A stretch of DNA of 44,326 nucleotides from Malonomonas rubra DSM 5091 (GTDB taxonomy: Bacteria > Desulfobacterota > Desulfuromonadia > Desulfuromonadales > Geopsychrobacteraceae), in assembly GCF_900142125.1 (NCBI RefSeq), contig NZ_FQZT01000018.1, positions 1 through 44,326 of the forward strand, in the 5' to 3' direction. The notes beneath the pieces were generated by a model. The model was given only the letters and a program-made list of their open reading frames with translations, was not told where the DNA came from and searched no databases. Positions 33,319-44,326 of the stretch are shown here, piece after piece; positions within the stretch are counted from its first letter, which is position 1; every line of letters starts with the position of its first letter. Both the position numbers and the translations under genes were made by a program.

Positions 33319-34556
33319 TTTACCTTTCCGGCCCGCGCTGGGATCAACAAAATCATCGACAATAAGCACCCGAGTCCGCTCAGAGCAACCACCAGGCCCA
33401 ACGGCCACGCAGTGCCATCGGCCCACAAACCCACCAATCCGGAACCAAAGATGCCGCTACCGTACTGAACCGCACCGGTCAACGCGGAAACGGCTCCGGC
33501 CCGTTGCGGAAAGTCAGCTAGCGCGCCAGCAATCGAATTCGCGACAATCAAACCCGTCGTTGAGGCGAAGAAGAACAGTGGCACAACCAGACCCCACAGC
33601 CCACCCAAGTCGTTGTATGCGACAACACCGGCCCAAACACCCGTGAGCATGGCCATCAATGTTCCATATAGCAGAATCTGGTCATAACCGAAACGAACGA
33701 CTAGCCACCGGTTCAATACGTTCGCGGCCATGATCCCGATGATTCCGAGACCGAACAACAAACCATAGAGTTGAGCCGGAAAATGATAGTAGCTGATATA
33801 GACAAAAGGGGTTCCAGCGACATAAGCAAACATACCGGCATAGAGGAAGCCGCCAGCGCCGAGATAACCAAGCAAGCGACGGTTCTTCAATAGTTCCACA
33901 TAGCGCAACAGTGCCTTGGCAAGTGGTTCCGGATTGCGGCTCTGTGCAGGAAGGGTTTCTGGAATGGTGTAAAGTGCGCCCAAGGTTACAACACCGACTG
34001 CGACCAGCACCCAGAAGATGGCTCGCCAACTGGACATCGCAGCAATCTGGCCACCAACTAACGGCCCAACCAAGGGCATGATAGCCATGACTGTGATCAA
34101 GGTTGACAGCATCTGAGCAGCCTTGGTTCCCTGATACAGATCACGCACCATGGCGCGAGAGAGAGCAACACTGGCGCAAGCACCAAGAGCCTGCACAATC
34201 CGCCAGCCAATCATCGTGAATACATCATTGGATAAGGCACATCCAGCCGAGCCCACGACAAATAAGATTAGCCCACTACCGACCGCTATCCTGCGACCGT
34301 AACGGTCGCTGATCGGCCCCCAGAACAATTGGCCAAAGCTGAAGCCAATCAGATAGCCCGAGATGGTCCATTCGATCATTCCCGAATCTGCCTGTAAAGA
34401 TTGGCCCATGACCGGCATGGCAGGCAGATAAAGATCGGTAGAGATGGACGCAAAGCCCATTAACAGACTAAGAACTGAAAGTAAGTACCAGCCAGGAGTT
34501 AAGGGGATGGAAACGTCAGTTGTTCCCTCAGTTTTGGGGTATGACATGGTGGACAC
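33315..34556 (-). CDS. Bcr/CflA-family drug efflux MFS transporter
   Basis: This is a proton-driven exporter of about 413 residues with twelve helices. The first is S-I-S-T-D-L-Y-L-P-A-M-P, typical of Bcr/CflA, and F-W-G-P-I-S-D-R-Y-G-R-R follows TM2. R-A-M-V-R-D-L and V-G-P-L-V-G-G marks are also present. I prefer GTG 34556, which has GGAG six bases upstream; TTG 34568 and ATG 34547 are alternatives. It lies between the exported aldo/keto reductase and the MBL lipoprotein, and overlaps the latter. A role in exporting products or toxic substrates of the cluster is inferred. Confidence 0.88.
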   Translation of the reverse strand: MSTMSYPKTEGTTDVSIPLTPGWYLLSVLSLLMGFASISTDLYLPAMPVMGQSLQADSGMIEWTISGYLIGFSFGQLFWGPISDRYGRRIAVGSGLILFVVGSAGCALSNDVFTMIGWRIVQALGACASVALSRAMVRDLYQGTKAAQMLSTLITVMAIMPLVGPLVGGQIAAMSSWRAIFWVLVAVGVVTLGALYTIPETLPAQSRNPEPLAKALLRYVELLKNRRLLGYLGAGGFLYAGMFAYVAGTPFVYISYYHFPAQLYGLLFGLGIIGIMAANVLNRWLVVRFGYDQILLYGTLMAMLTGVWAGVVAYNDLGGLWGLVVPLFFFASTTGLIVANSIAGALADFPQRAGAVSALTGAVQYGSGIFGSGLVGLWADGTAWPLGLVVALSGLGCLLSMILLIPARAGKVK

Positions 34557-34586
34557 TATTTTCTCCAATATTTTTTATAGCGGTTG

Positions 34587-35783
<1,197 letters not shown>

Positions 35784-35830
35784 ATTCATTACCTCCTCAT
35801 CAGTGGTTTTATGGTTTTTTTTCGCTTTGG

Positions 35831-36968
35831 TCACTGAGCATATTGTTCATCACTGACATGCTCCATCCATTCCGCACTTTTGCCGTCAAGGTGTTCGACG
35901 ATAGCGATATGGGTCATGCCTGAATCTGGTGCTGCCCCATGCCAATGCTTCTGGTTAGGTGGAATCCAGACCACATCCCCCTTCCTGATGGTTTCAACAG
36001 AATCACCCCAGCGTTGCACCAACCCGGTCCCTTCTGTGACGATCAGGGTTTGCCCCACAGATGTGGCTGTGCCAGGCGGTGCGGGAGCCAGGCTCAAAAA
36101 TGACGTTAGCTCCGTAGACTCGCGCAGGAGCCTCCGCTCGGAACCGGGTGTCAATGCGTACTTTCCCGGTAAAATAATCAGCCGAACCCTCAGATGACGC
36201 GTTGTCCCTAGTGACCTGAATCGGTTTTGCCTGTTCCACAGGGGAACTGACGCCAAGCTTCTCGCTAAGGGCTTTGGCGGCCCTGTCAGCAGTGTCCGTG
36301 CCGACCTCCTGTCTGAGAACTGCAACGTAATCATCAAGCTGCGACTTGCTCAGCCCGACGTTCATGGAGACCCCAAGATGTGCTTTGAGTTGTGGCTCCG
36401 TCCCAGGCATCGCGGCCAGAATGCCGATGGTCACCAGTTCCCGCTCCTGATGGCTGAGGACATCTCGGTAGAAAACATCTGCAAATAAATGCTCCACTAA
36501 GAACTTGTCGATGATGGGGGTAAAGACCGGATACCCGCTGGTACGTTTCGATATATCCCTGCCAACTAACCCGTTACGGACCTTATGACCATAGGCATTT
36601 TGATCAAAATCGGCAGGCACGGCGGTTGCTTCCTTGCCAATTGTGTCTTTGATCCCTTGCTCTTTGCGTTTGTCCAAAACGGCTGAAAAAGTATTGATCC
36701 CATTCAGGGCGCGTGGAAAACCGGCATAAGCATAGGAATGAACAAGGATCTCTTTGATTTCGTTGACCGTCAAACCGGCGTCCAGCCCTTTGATAAAAGC
36801 GGCTTCCAGTTTTGGCAGGTTTCCGTTTGCGGTAAAGGCTGCGATGGGAATGATCCCTTTTTCCTTGCTACTCAAGGTCTTGTTTTCCTCAGCCTGTGCC
36901 TGGGAAAAGCTCACGGCAGAGACAAATACGACAATCAATGTCGTGATGATTTTTACGTAATTTTTCAT
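35831..36968 (-). pseudogene. Exported carboxymuconolactone decarboxylase-cupin protein, frameshifted
   Basis: The first part (ATG 36968, GAAGGAAAG upstream) has a signal peptide (about 1-26, A-Q-A-E-E) and two AhpD/CMD-like domains (about 30-115 and 150-235, the second with H-Q-E-R-E-L-V-T-I-G-I-L-A). A cupin follows and begins [12 protein letters not shown]. At a G4 run (36056-36053) the frame is lost and a stop follows at 36003. The next frame continues the cupin exactly, [11 protein letters not shown] and [10 protein letters not shown], to 35831. Dropping one G restores W-H-S-H-I-C-G-Q-T-L and a protein of about 378 residues. The shift is a recent mutation, a sequencing error or, less likely, programmed. 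Confidence 0.85.
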
Positions 36969-36990
36969 ATTCTTTCCTTCTAAGCAGTTC

Positions 36991-38028
36991 TCAGCGACTG
37001 CTGGTTTTGTTTAATTGCTTTTGCCAGAACTGGATCGCCAGATCGAGCCAGCCTTCGGCGTCTGTCCCCGTGCCGAGCCCGAAACCGTGACCGGCAGTTC
37101 TGTACCTTTGATACTCAACCTCTACTCCGGCATCGCGTAGATTTTTTACGCGCTTATCGACTGACGAGACGCTCGCGATACCGTCATTCGCGCTGCTTGT
37201 CATAAATGTCGGCGGGAAATCTTCCGAGAAGCTTGACTGTCCGGTATAGGCGATGACGACGGTCGATGGTTTTGGTAGATCCTCGCCCCCGTAGGCGGCA
37301 ACACCGCTTAGAGCGATATGGCCAACCATTCTGGCCCCGGCAGAGCCACCCCACAGTGAATAACCGTCACGGCTCACCCCGAGTTCTTCTGCGTTCCTGA
37401 GAATGTAGCTGATAGCTGCCGCCAGATCCTGAGTCGCTTTTAGCTGGCTGCCGATGCGATACCTGATGACAAAGGCGTTGAGCATCTTTCGGCTGACTTC
37501 TGAGGCCAGGGGAAAACCTTCGTGAAGGGAACCGACATAGGAAAACCCTCCGCCAGGGCAGACAATCGCAAACGGTGCCCCCTTGGCTCCTCGATAGAAG
37601 AAGAGCCCGGTGTTCTCTTTATCGGGGTCCGCCAGTTTTTGCTGATCGGTGTAGAAATCGTAGAAGACAGTCCTGCTGTCGTTAACCTCATCAATCATGT
37701 GGTTCAGCGCCACCACAACGGTATCCGGGTTCACATGACCGTGATAGGGCATGAGCGAGCGTACATTGCTTAACGGCGTATCGAGGTAACGGATGTCACG
37801 TTCAGTCGGGAGCATGAGCTGGCTAAAGCCTTTAAAAGCCGGATGCTCCACAAGGTCACGAACAGACCCATCGGTCGTAAGGTGAGTATATTCACCTCCT
37901 CTCGCCTTCAAAGGTGTGCCAGTATTTGCATCCGCCATATCGATACCAGCCAAGCAACAGGCCAGAATAAGCATCAGGATAAAGAAGGCTTTGTTCATGG
38001 CCGCATGTCTTTGCTGTGGCTTGCTCAT
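36991..38028 (-). CDS. Exported alpha/beta-hydrolase (BD-FAE/esterase-like)
   Basis: This is a 345-residue protein; ATG 38028 follows GAGGAG at a longish distance, and ATG 37998 is an alternative. A hydrophobic signal (A-F-F-I-L-M-L-I-L-A-C-C-L-A) precedes the fold. The oxyanion segment is P-G-G-G-F-S-Y-V-G-S, the nucleophile elbow G-G-S-A-G-A, and the catalytic His lies in A-G-H-G-F-G-L. This is the pattern of acyl esterases near the axe/BD-FAE group. The lipoprotein hydrolase upstream ends 27 bases before. The substrate is unknown. Confidence 0.82.
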   Translation of the reverse strand: MSKPQQRHAAMNKAFFILMLILACCLAGIDMADANTGTPLKARGGEYTHLTTDGSVRDLVEHPAFKGFSQLMLPTERDIRYLDTPLSNVRSLMPYHGHVNPDTVVVALNHMIDEVNDSRTVFYDFYTDQQKLADPDKENTGLFFYRGAKGAPFAIVCPGGGFSYVGSLHEGFPLASEVSRKMLNAFVIRYRIGSQLKATQDLAAAISYILRNAEELGVSRDGYSLWGGSAGARMVGHIALSGVAAYGGEDLPKPSTVVIAYTGQSSFSEDFPPTFMTSSANDGIASVSSVDKRVKNLRDAGVEVEYQRYRTAGHGFGLGTGTDAEGWLDLAIQFWQKQLNKTSSR

Positions 38029-38054
38029 TCGGCTATGTCTCCTCGTGATAAGCA

Positions 38055-39143
38055 CTAATCCAGCCCTTTTTGTGCAAGCCATTCGGACATCAGATCGGCA
38101 ATTTCGAGATTATTCAGATCCGAAAATGGAAAGTGCGTATTGCCAAGGATACCAACCTCCGGCAGATGCACGACAGTTGCGTCCCCACCATGACGGTTAA
38201 CGGCATCGGCCCAGAGCCTTGCCATCTCAAGACGGATGCGCCACATATCCTGTCCCGGAATATCGGTTGGCTCAGCCGGGATGAAATCCCCGTAATAGAT
38301 GACAATGGGAATTTTTGTGAGTTTCATGAATTCATCGAGAGGCACTTCAACAGGTTTGAGTGAGCCACCGGAGCTGTTCTTTTCAGGGGGAACTTCACCT
38401 TCCGGGAAAACAAAGTTGCTGCCAGGTTCGTAGGACACGACGGCTTTGATTTCAGGATTTTTCATAACAGTTGCCCAACCCATTCCGCCACTGTGAGAGT
38501 GAGTCACCAGAACGCCTGGACCAATCTTGTCAAACAGTGCTGCGACAGCATCAGAATTCACATCGATATCTATTGGGCCGGTATCGGGAGTCATCTGACG
38601 AAAGTATTGTTCCAGAGAAGACTGGTCTTGGGGGAACTGTACTTCTGGGTAAAATTCAGGCCAGATTCCGACCCGGAAAATATTGAACCATCTCTGCTCG
38701 TCAGGTACTGGCTCAATTGTCCTTGCCACGGTGCTACGCCCAGCATTGCCCCGACGTGGCTGGTCCAGCAGATACACCGGGTAATCACGCCGCAGGAAGA
38801 TATTCTGGAATCCCTCGCGACCATCAGGCGTGGTCTCCCAAGTTTTCGAGAACTGGCCATAGCCATGCCAGAAGACCAGAGGCAGTTTTCGGGCTTTTTC
38901 AGGGATTTGGTAAAATGCATAAACGTGGTCACCGTGAAAGGTTTGGCCCTCAGGTGTCATTTTAACGGGATCGAAGGTCCCCGGACTGGTGATCACGGTA
39001 CCGCCAGCAGTAAAACTACCTTGCTCTTGGATAACGATTGGTTCAAGCTTTCCGCTATGCTGAACCGCTGAACAGGCTGTTAGGCTCACGCTGGCAAATA
39101 CCAGCGCGAGCACTACAAACAATTTTCCAAATCTTGCCTTCAT
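38055..39143 (-). CDS. Alpha/beta-hydrolase lipoprotein
   Basis: This is a 362-residue protein; ATG 39143 has AAGGAG upstream. The lipobox is S-L-T-A-C (Cys about 24). The fold shows L-V-F-W-H-G-Y-G-Q-F (oxyanion), the elbow T-H-S-H-S-G-G-M (Ser between His and Gly, as in G-x-S-x-G variants), and a late G-N-T-H-F-P-F-S with the probable catalytic His. Y-L-L-D-Q-P-R-R-G and the two-part lid (R-W-F-N-I-F-R-V-G) suggest an esterase-like enzyme. It lies ten bases after the hydrolase at 39154. Confidence 0.82.
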   Translation of the reverse strand: MKARFGKLFVVLALVFASVSLTACSAVQHSGKLEPIVIQEQGSFTAGGTVITSPGTFDPVKMTPEGQTFHGDHVYAFYQIPEKARKLPLVFWHGYGQFSKTWETTPDGREGFQNIFLRRDYPVYLLDQPRRGNAGRSTVARTIEPVPDEQRWFNIFRVGIWPEFYPEVQFPQDQSSLEQYFRQMTPDTGPIDIDVNSDAVAALFDKIGPGVLVTHSHSGGMGWATVMKNPEIKAVVSYEPGSNFVFPEGEVPPEKNSSGGSLKPVEVPLDEFMKLTKIPIVIYYGDFIPAEPTDIPGQDMWRIRLEMARLWADAVNRHGGDATVVHLPEVGILGNTHFPFSDLNNLEIADLMSEWLAQKGLD

Positions 39144-39153
39144 CGCTGACTCC

Positions 39154-40236
39154 TTATTTGAGTGTTTTCCCGAAAAACTCATTCAACTTGTCCATGGCCT
39201 GATCAACATATTGCGGCTTCCAATAGGTTTCGATGTGGGTAGCACCGTTGATCAGAAACAACTCTTTATTTTGTGTGCCATGAGCGTCTTTGAACGCATC
39301 CAGGGTCATGTACAGGGAATCAGCATTGGTGCCTGCCATCATCAACAATGGTTGGTTGATCAAGTCCATATTGCTGGCGGCATCGAAGCTCATCAAGTCG
39401 AGCAGGCTGCTCATGGTGTATCTGAACGTTGAATTCGGGTGGGCGTGGGTCTTGCCGTAGTAGCCAAACCCTTCACGATAGAGATCAAACGGCAGCTTGG
39501 CGATTTGTTCATCGGTCAATTTGGCATTGGCGGCATAAATAATCTCACCACCAGCCGCTTCCTGAGCGCGGGCATCCGACGCTTGCTGCAAGCGTTTCTG
39601 GATGGTGGACATTTGCGAGTCCATATAGCCGTTGCGTCTCACCCGACCGGAATTGAACATGCTCAAGGTGGCAACGGTTTTAAATCGCTTGTCAGACTGG
39701 GCTGCTTTTAGAGAATAGCCACCACCGCCGCAAATACCGAGCAGGGCCAACCGACTGGCATCAACTCCCGCATATTGGGTGATAAAGTCAGCCATGCCAT
39801 GAATATCCTCAATCCGGTTCGCTGGCTTATCCACATTGCGGGGCAAGCCACCGCTGGCTCCCTGGTACGCCGCATCGGCAGCGATGGTGATATAGCCTTG
39901 CTCTGCCAAACGTTGCGCATACAAACCGGCAACCTGCTCTTTCACACCACCATTGGGATGAGCCACCACCACGGCTGGATATTGTTTGCTGGGTTCATAG
40001 TTCGCAGGGGTATAGACATTGGCCGAAATATCGAGGCCATTAAGTTTGTAAGTAACCGGATGAATATTGACTTTACCTTTGACATTTTCTGTAATCGCAC
40101 CTTCGTAGGTCAGGGTGAACGGGTTTAGTTTGTAATCAGCAGCCATAGCTACACCTGCTGAAATGCTAATGATTGCTGCTAAGAGTGTTGCTCTAAGGAT
40201 TGACGTCCATAGCGAAAAGTTTCTTATTTTTGACAT
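39154..40236 (-). CDS. Exported alpha/beta-hydrolase with Cys at the nucleophile position
   Basis: This is a 360-residue protein with a signal peptide (about 1-32, A-G-V-A-M-A-A-D). The fold has V-V-A-H-P-N-G-G-V-K-E-Q and Y-I-T-I-A-A-D-A-A-Y-Q-G. The elbow reads L-G-I-C-G-G-G-G-Y, so Cys stands where most relatives have Ser, as in dienelactone hydrolases and some YcjY-like proteins. The late G-A-T-H-I-E-T-Y carries the probable His. GGAAGG lies before the ATG. It is the third gene of the cluster after two aldo/keto reductases. Confidence 0.84.
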   Translation of the reverse strand: MSKIRNFSLWTSILRATLLAAIISISAGVAMAADYKLNPFTLTYEGAITENVKGKVNIHPVTYKLNGLDISANVYTPANYEPSKQYPAVVVAHPNGGVKEQVAGLYAQRLAEQGYITIAADAAYQGASGGLPRNVDKPANRIEDIHGMADFITQYAGVDASRLALLGICGGGGYSLKAAQSDKRFKTVATLSMFNSGRVRRNGYMDSQMSTIQKRLQQASDARAQEAAGGEIIYAANAKLTDEQIAKLPFDLYREGFGYYGKTHAHPNSTFRYTMSSLLDLMSFDAASNMDLINQPLLMMAGTNADSLYMTLDAFKDAHGTQNKELFLINGATHIETYWKPQYVDQAMDKLNEFFGKTLK

Positions 40237-40271
40237 TGTCCTTACCTTCCTTTTAGTCGTGAGTTGATTTT

Positions 40272-41264
<993 letters not shown>

Positions 41265-41284
41265 TTACTCCTTGATTCCTTAGA

Positions 41285-42307
<1,023 letters not shown>

Positions 42308-42370
42308 TCAATCGTGGCCCTATAATCTCATCAGACATGAATTTGCAGGTAGACCAATCCTCTTGACTTA

Positions 42371-42387
42371 TTGCCTATTCGTCTTGC
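42371..42387. promoter_or_regulatory. Candidate AraC-type operator between regulator and reductase operon
   Basis: TTGCCTATTCGTCTTGC read on the minus strand gives GCAAGACGAATAGGCAA. It shares GCAA…ATAGGCA with the two longer repeats at 20726 and 43524, though with a three-base longer spacer. Binding is inferred. Confidence 0.45.
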
Positions 42388-42468
42388 ATGGCATAAAATA
42401 TTTGAAGTTGGGAGCTACTGAGAGTAGTGTTTCTGTATGGGCAAAGCACTTAAGACAGGGGATATACA

Positions 42469-43389
42469 ATGAAAAAAGAGAAGCAGACGCTACACGAGGC
42501 TATGAGTTGCCTGGCAGAAAGCATTGCACGATTTACTGAGGATGGAGAATTGCGTCCTTCGAAGATCCAAGATCTTTGGCTTTTCAGGAAACCCGACCTC
42601 TCCGAGCCACTTACTGGAGCATACGAACCGAGTATTTGCTTAATCGCCCAAGGAGCTAAACGCGTCATGCTTGGGGAAGACAGCTATAGATATGATGCAA
42701 GTCATTATCTTTTTTCAGGGCTTCACCTGCCAGTGGTTGCGCAGATAATCGAGGCCAGCCCGGATAAACCATATTTAGGCCTCAAGCTGACCTTTGATTA
42801 CCGCGACATATCTCAGCTAATGGCCGACAGCCAACTGCCTCCACCAAGATCTCAAAAAACAGATCGAGGCATGTCCACGGGCAAGATGACGGTTCCTTTG
42901 GCGAATGCCTTCCAGAGGTTGGTTGACCTGCTTGATGAAGAGCAAGATATCCCGATACTGGCTCCAGTCATTCAGCGCGAGATCTGGTACCGGTTATTGG
43001 TGGGTGATGAGGGGGCAAGACTGCGCCAGCTCGCTGCAACGGGCACCCAAAGCCAGCAAGTTGCGCGGGCGATAACTTGGTTGAAGGAAAATTTCTCGGA
43101 GCCGCTACGGGTCGAGAATCTGGCCGAGATGGCCAGCATGGGCACATCAACCTTCCATCACCACTTTCGCAACATGACAGCGCTCAGTCCGCTACAGTAT
43201 CAGAAACAATTGCGCCTTCAGGAAGCCCGTCGTTTAATGCTGGCTGACCATCTCGATGCCGCAAACGCTGCCTTCCAGGTTGGCTACGAAAGCCCGTCGC
43301 AGTTCAGTCGGGAATACAGTCGTCAGTTCGGCGCACCACCAGTTCGTGATATTTCAAACTTACGCGAAGCAGCGATTGGCGCTGGATAA
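42469..43389 (+). CDS. AraC-family transcriptional regulator (AraC_N type, YqhC-like)
   Basis: This is a 306-residue regulator. The N-terminal sensor domain (about 15-175) has Y-E-P-S-I-C-L-I-A-Q-G-A-K and Y-L-F-S-G-L-H-L-P-V, the PF06719-type AraC_N domain. Two helix-turn-helix motifs (about 195-295) show L-A-E-M-A-S-M-G-T-S-T-F-H-H-H-F-R and V-G-Y-E-S-P-S-Q-F-S-R-E-Y-S-R-Q-F-G. Relatives such as YqhC sense aldehydes and activate adjacent reductases. AGGGG lies before the ATG. It is divergent from the reductase cluster, which is its likely target. Confidence 0.92.
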   Translation: MKKEKQTLHEAMSCLAESIARFTEDGELRPSKIQDLWLFRKPDLSEPLTGAYEPSICLIAQGAKRVMLGEDSYRYDASHYLFSGLHLPVVAQIIEASPDKPYLGLKLTFDYRDISQLMADSQLPPPRSQKTDRGMSTGKMTVPLANAFQRLVDLLDEEQDIPILAPVIQREIWYRLLVGDEGARLRQLAATGTQSQQVARAITWLKENFSEPLRVENLAEMASMGTSTFHHHFRNMTALSPLQYQKQLRLQEARRLMLADHLDAANAAFQVGYESPSQFSREYSRQFGAPPVRDISNLREAAIGAG

Positions 43390-43523
43390 AAAACTGGCGA
43401 GAAATGCTGATGATGGGGTGCAAAGGGGCAGTTCAAAAGTCGATTGTTCACTTTTGGCTGGTTATAAACCCTCTGATCAGCGGATTTGCATAAGTAGCAA
43501 TTTTCGTTTTGGCAGATACGCTA

Positions 43524-43556
43524 CTGCCTGACCTGCAGATTGGCAAAAATAGGCAT
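43524..43556 (+). repeat. Copy B of the interspersed ~34-bp motif
   Basis: It is nearly identical to 20726-20759 (ACCTGCAGATTGGCAAAAAT then AGGCAT). It lies 135 bp downstream of the AraC-type gene and about 120 bp past the end of the permease gene on the other strand. No gene was found in 43390-43672. Confidence 0.5.
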
Positions 43557-43672
43557 CTGCGACAATTGACACTGTTGTCCGATCTGCCTCTTTTTCAACG
43601 CCACATGCGCTAAATTATAAAAATTACTTTTTTGAGACTATAAAAAGCCTAGCCTGCTGGCCGACTCATTGG

Positions 43673-44326
43673 TTAGTCATCAAGCTTCTGCCTCAAGGGA
43701 CTTGTTAGAATAAGGGCCAGCAGCAGCAAGGCGGCACCCTGCATATACATAGAATCTGTTGCATCGCTTACCTCATTGACCCACTGAGTAATATCAAGTC
43801 CAAGCCAGCCATATAGTCGATTTGTCAACCAGCCAAGAGCTAGCGACGCTAGAGCAATAGACGCCAAATAAACCATTGTCGCCTGTTTACCGAAGTAGCG
43901 TGCCACAACGGTCAACGTTGCTGCATTGGTTGCCGGTCCTGCTAGAAGAAAAACTAAAGCTGCACCAGGAGAAAGTCCTTTTAGAACCAGTGCCGCAGCA
44001 ACAGGCGTAGAGGCACTGGCACAGATGTAGATGGGGATGCCGACCCCCAGCATAATCAGCAATGATAGAGCTTCGTTGCCCATATAGCGCAGGAAAAAAT
44101 CATCCGGGACAAGGTAAGAGATCAGCCCGGCAACAACAATTCCGAGGAGCAGCCATTTGCCGATATCTCCGAGCAGATCACCAAAGGCGTAAGAAAGTCC
44201 GTGGTGGATCCGGTGAAGATGTGTTTCGTGCTTTTTTGATGGGGAACTCCCATTCTTTTTTGCCGGTCAGCCACAGCCAGGCTCTTTGGCTTCTTCTTTG
44301 GAGGCCGGTTCAATATCCTCCGGCAA
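43673..44326 (-). CDS. YraQ/SO_0444-type permease with in-frame TGA (probable selenocysteine), partial
   Basis: The N-terminal part lies outside the window. The frame is open from 44326 through 19 codons (…K-E-P-G-C-G), meets TGA at 44269-44267, and continues without a stop to 43673. After the TGA come P-A-K-K-N-G, a His-rich loop (H-L-H-R-I-H-H-G-L), and then W-L-L-L-G-I-V-V-A-G-L-I. The permease core follows: C-A-S-A-S-T-P-V-A-A-A-L, L-S-P-G-A-A-L-V-F-L-L-A-G and P-A-T-N-A-A-T-L. Relatives carry a Cys/His-rich cytosolic loop at this place, and members such as SO_0444 are linked to Cu/Zn efflux. TGA would give C-G-U, a metal- or thiol-binding motif. Four to five helices are seen. A conventional caller would start at ATG 44083 and lose the front. 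Confidence 0.82.
44239..44253 (-). promoter_or_regulatory. Candidate bacterial SECIS hairpin of the permease gene
   Basis: ATGGG (44253-44249) pairs perfectly with CCCAT (44243-44239), and the apical loop is AGTTC (44248-44244). The loop starts 18 bases after the TGA and has G at position two. The geometry and the loop end GTTC match the hairpin in the YeeE/YedE gene. Drawn by eye. Confidence 0.65.

Noticed and set aside
36003-36060. Programmed frameshift in the CMD-cupin gene
   Set aside because: Only a short G4 run is present, and no slippery heptamer or stimulating structure was noticed; a mutation or sequencing error is simpler.

Overview
The window looks like the chromosome of a Desulfuromonadia-type (former Deltaproteobacteria) bacterium. 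This is inferred from gene content and style only: a fused CdaA/CdaR-like protein, a DUF432-MscS pair, DUF2180, a glycerol-to-pyruvate block, and two genes that appear to use UGA as selenocysteine. No rRNA, tRNA or CRISPR array was seen.

Layout. 1-356: 3' end of an IS5-type element. 463-2998 (+): diadenylate-cyclase/YbbR fusion and NhaA, followed by a possible MarC remnant. 3157-9221 (-): envelope/heat-stress series zntB-like, htpX, a small secreted Cys-rich protein, grpE, cbpA, cbpM, and a flavin disulfide-reductase homologue. 9423-19265 (+): eight tightly packed genes (LOG, TerC-PGPGW, outer-membrane phospholipase A, SLC12-type cotransporter, DUF432, MscS, CaCA exchanger, CNNM/DUF21) that read as one ion/osmotic-homeostasis operon. 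19454-20502 (-): a two-gene YeeE/YedE sulfur/selenium transporter. 20761-22441 (-): a small accessory segment (unknown small protein, serine recombinase, RelE/HigB-type toxin with HigA-like antitoxin). 22952-31219: glycerol regulon glpFK, divergent glpR, then glpD-pyk-gap plus a small RHH-like protein, with GlpR-like boxes upstream of glpF and glpD. 31624-31824: DUF2180 protein. 31968-32063: an IS21-like end remnant. 32197-42274 (-): a nine-gene cluster with a divergent AraC-type regulator. It encodes aldo/keto reductases, alpha/beta hydrolases, a frameshifted carboxymuconolactone decarboxylase-cupin protein, a Bcr/CflA efflux pump and an MBL-fold lipoprotein; most of these proteins carry export signals. 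The right edge holds the C-terminal half of a YraQ/SO_0444-type permease.

Main discovery. The first YeeE/YedE gene seems to stop at a TGA, but the frame continues for 40 codons with the conserved P-S-G-H-G-L-S-G segment and ends in an ATGA overlap with its partner gene. The TGA sits where this family has Cys, and a bacterial-SECIS-like hairpin starts within 40 nt. The permease at the right edge shows the same arrangement (Cys-Gly-TGA-Pro, frame open on both sides, hairpin downstream). The two sites share the context GGC-TGA-CCG and a five-base apical loop RGUUC. Two candidate selenoprotein membrane transporters therefore lie in one window, and a standard gene caller would split or truncate both.
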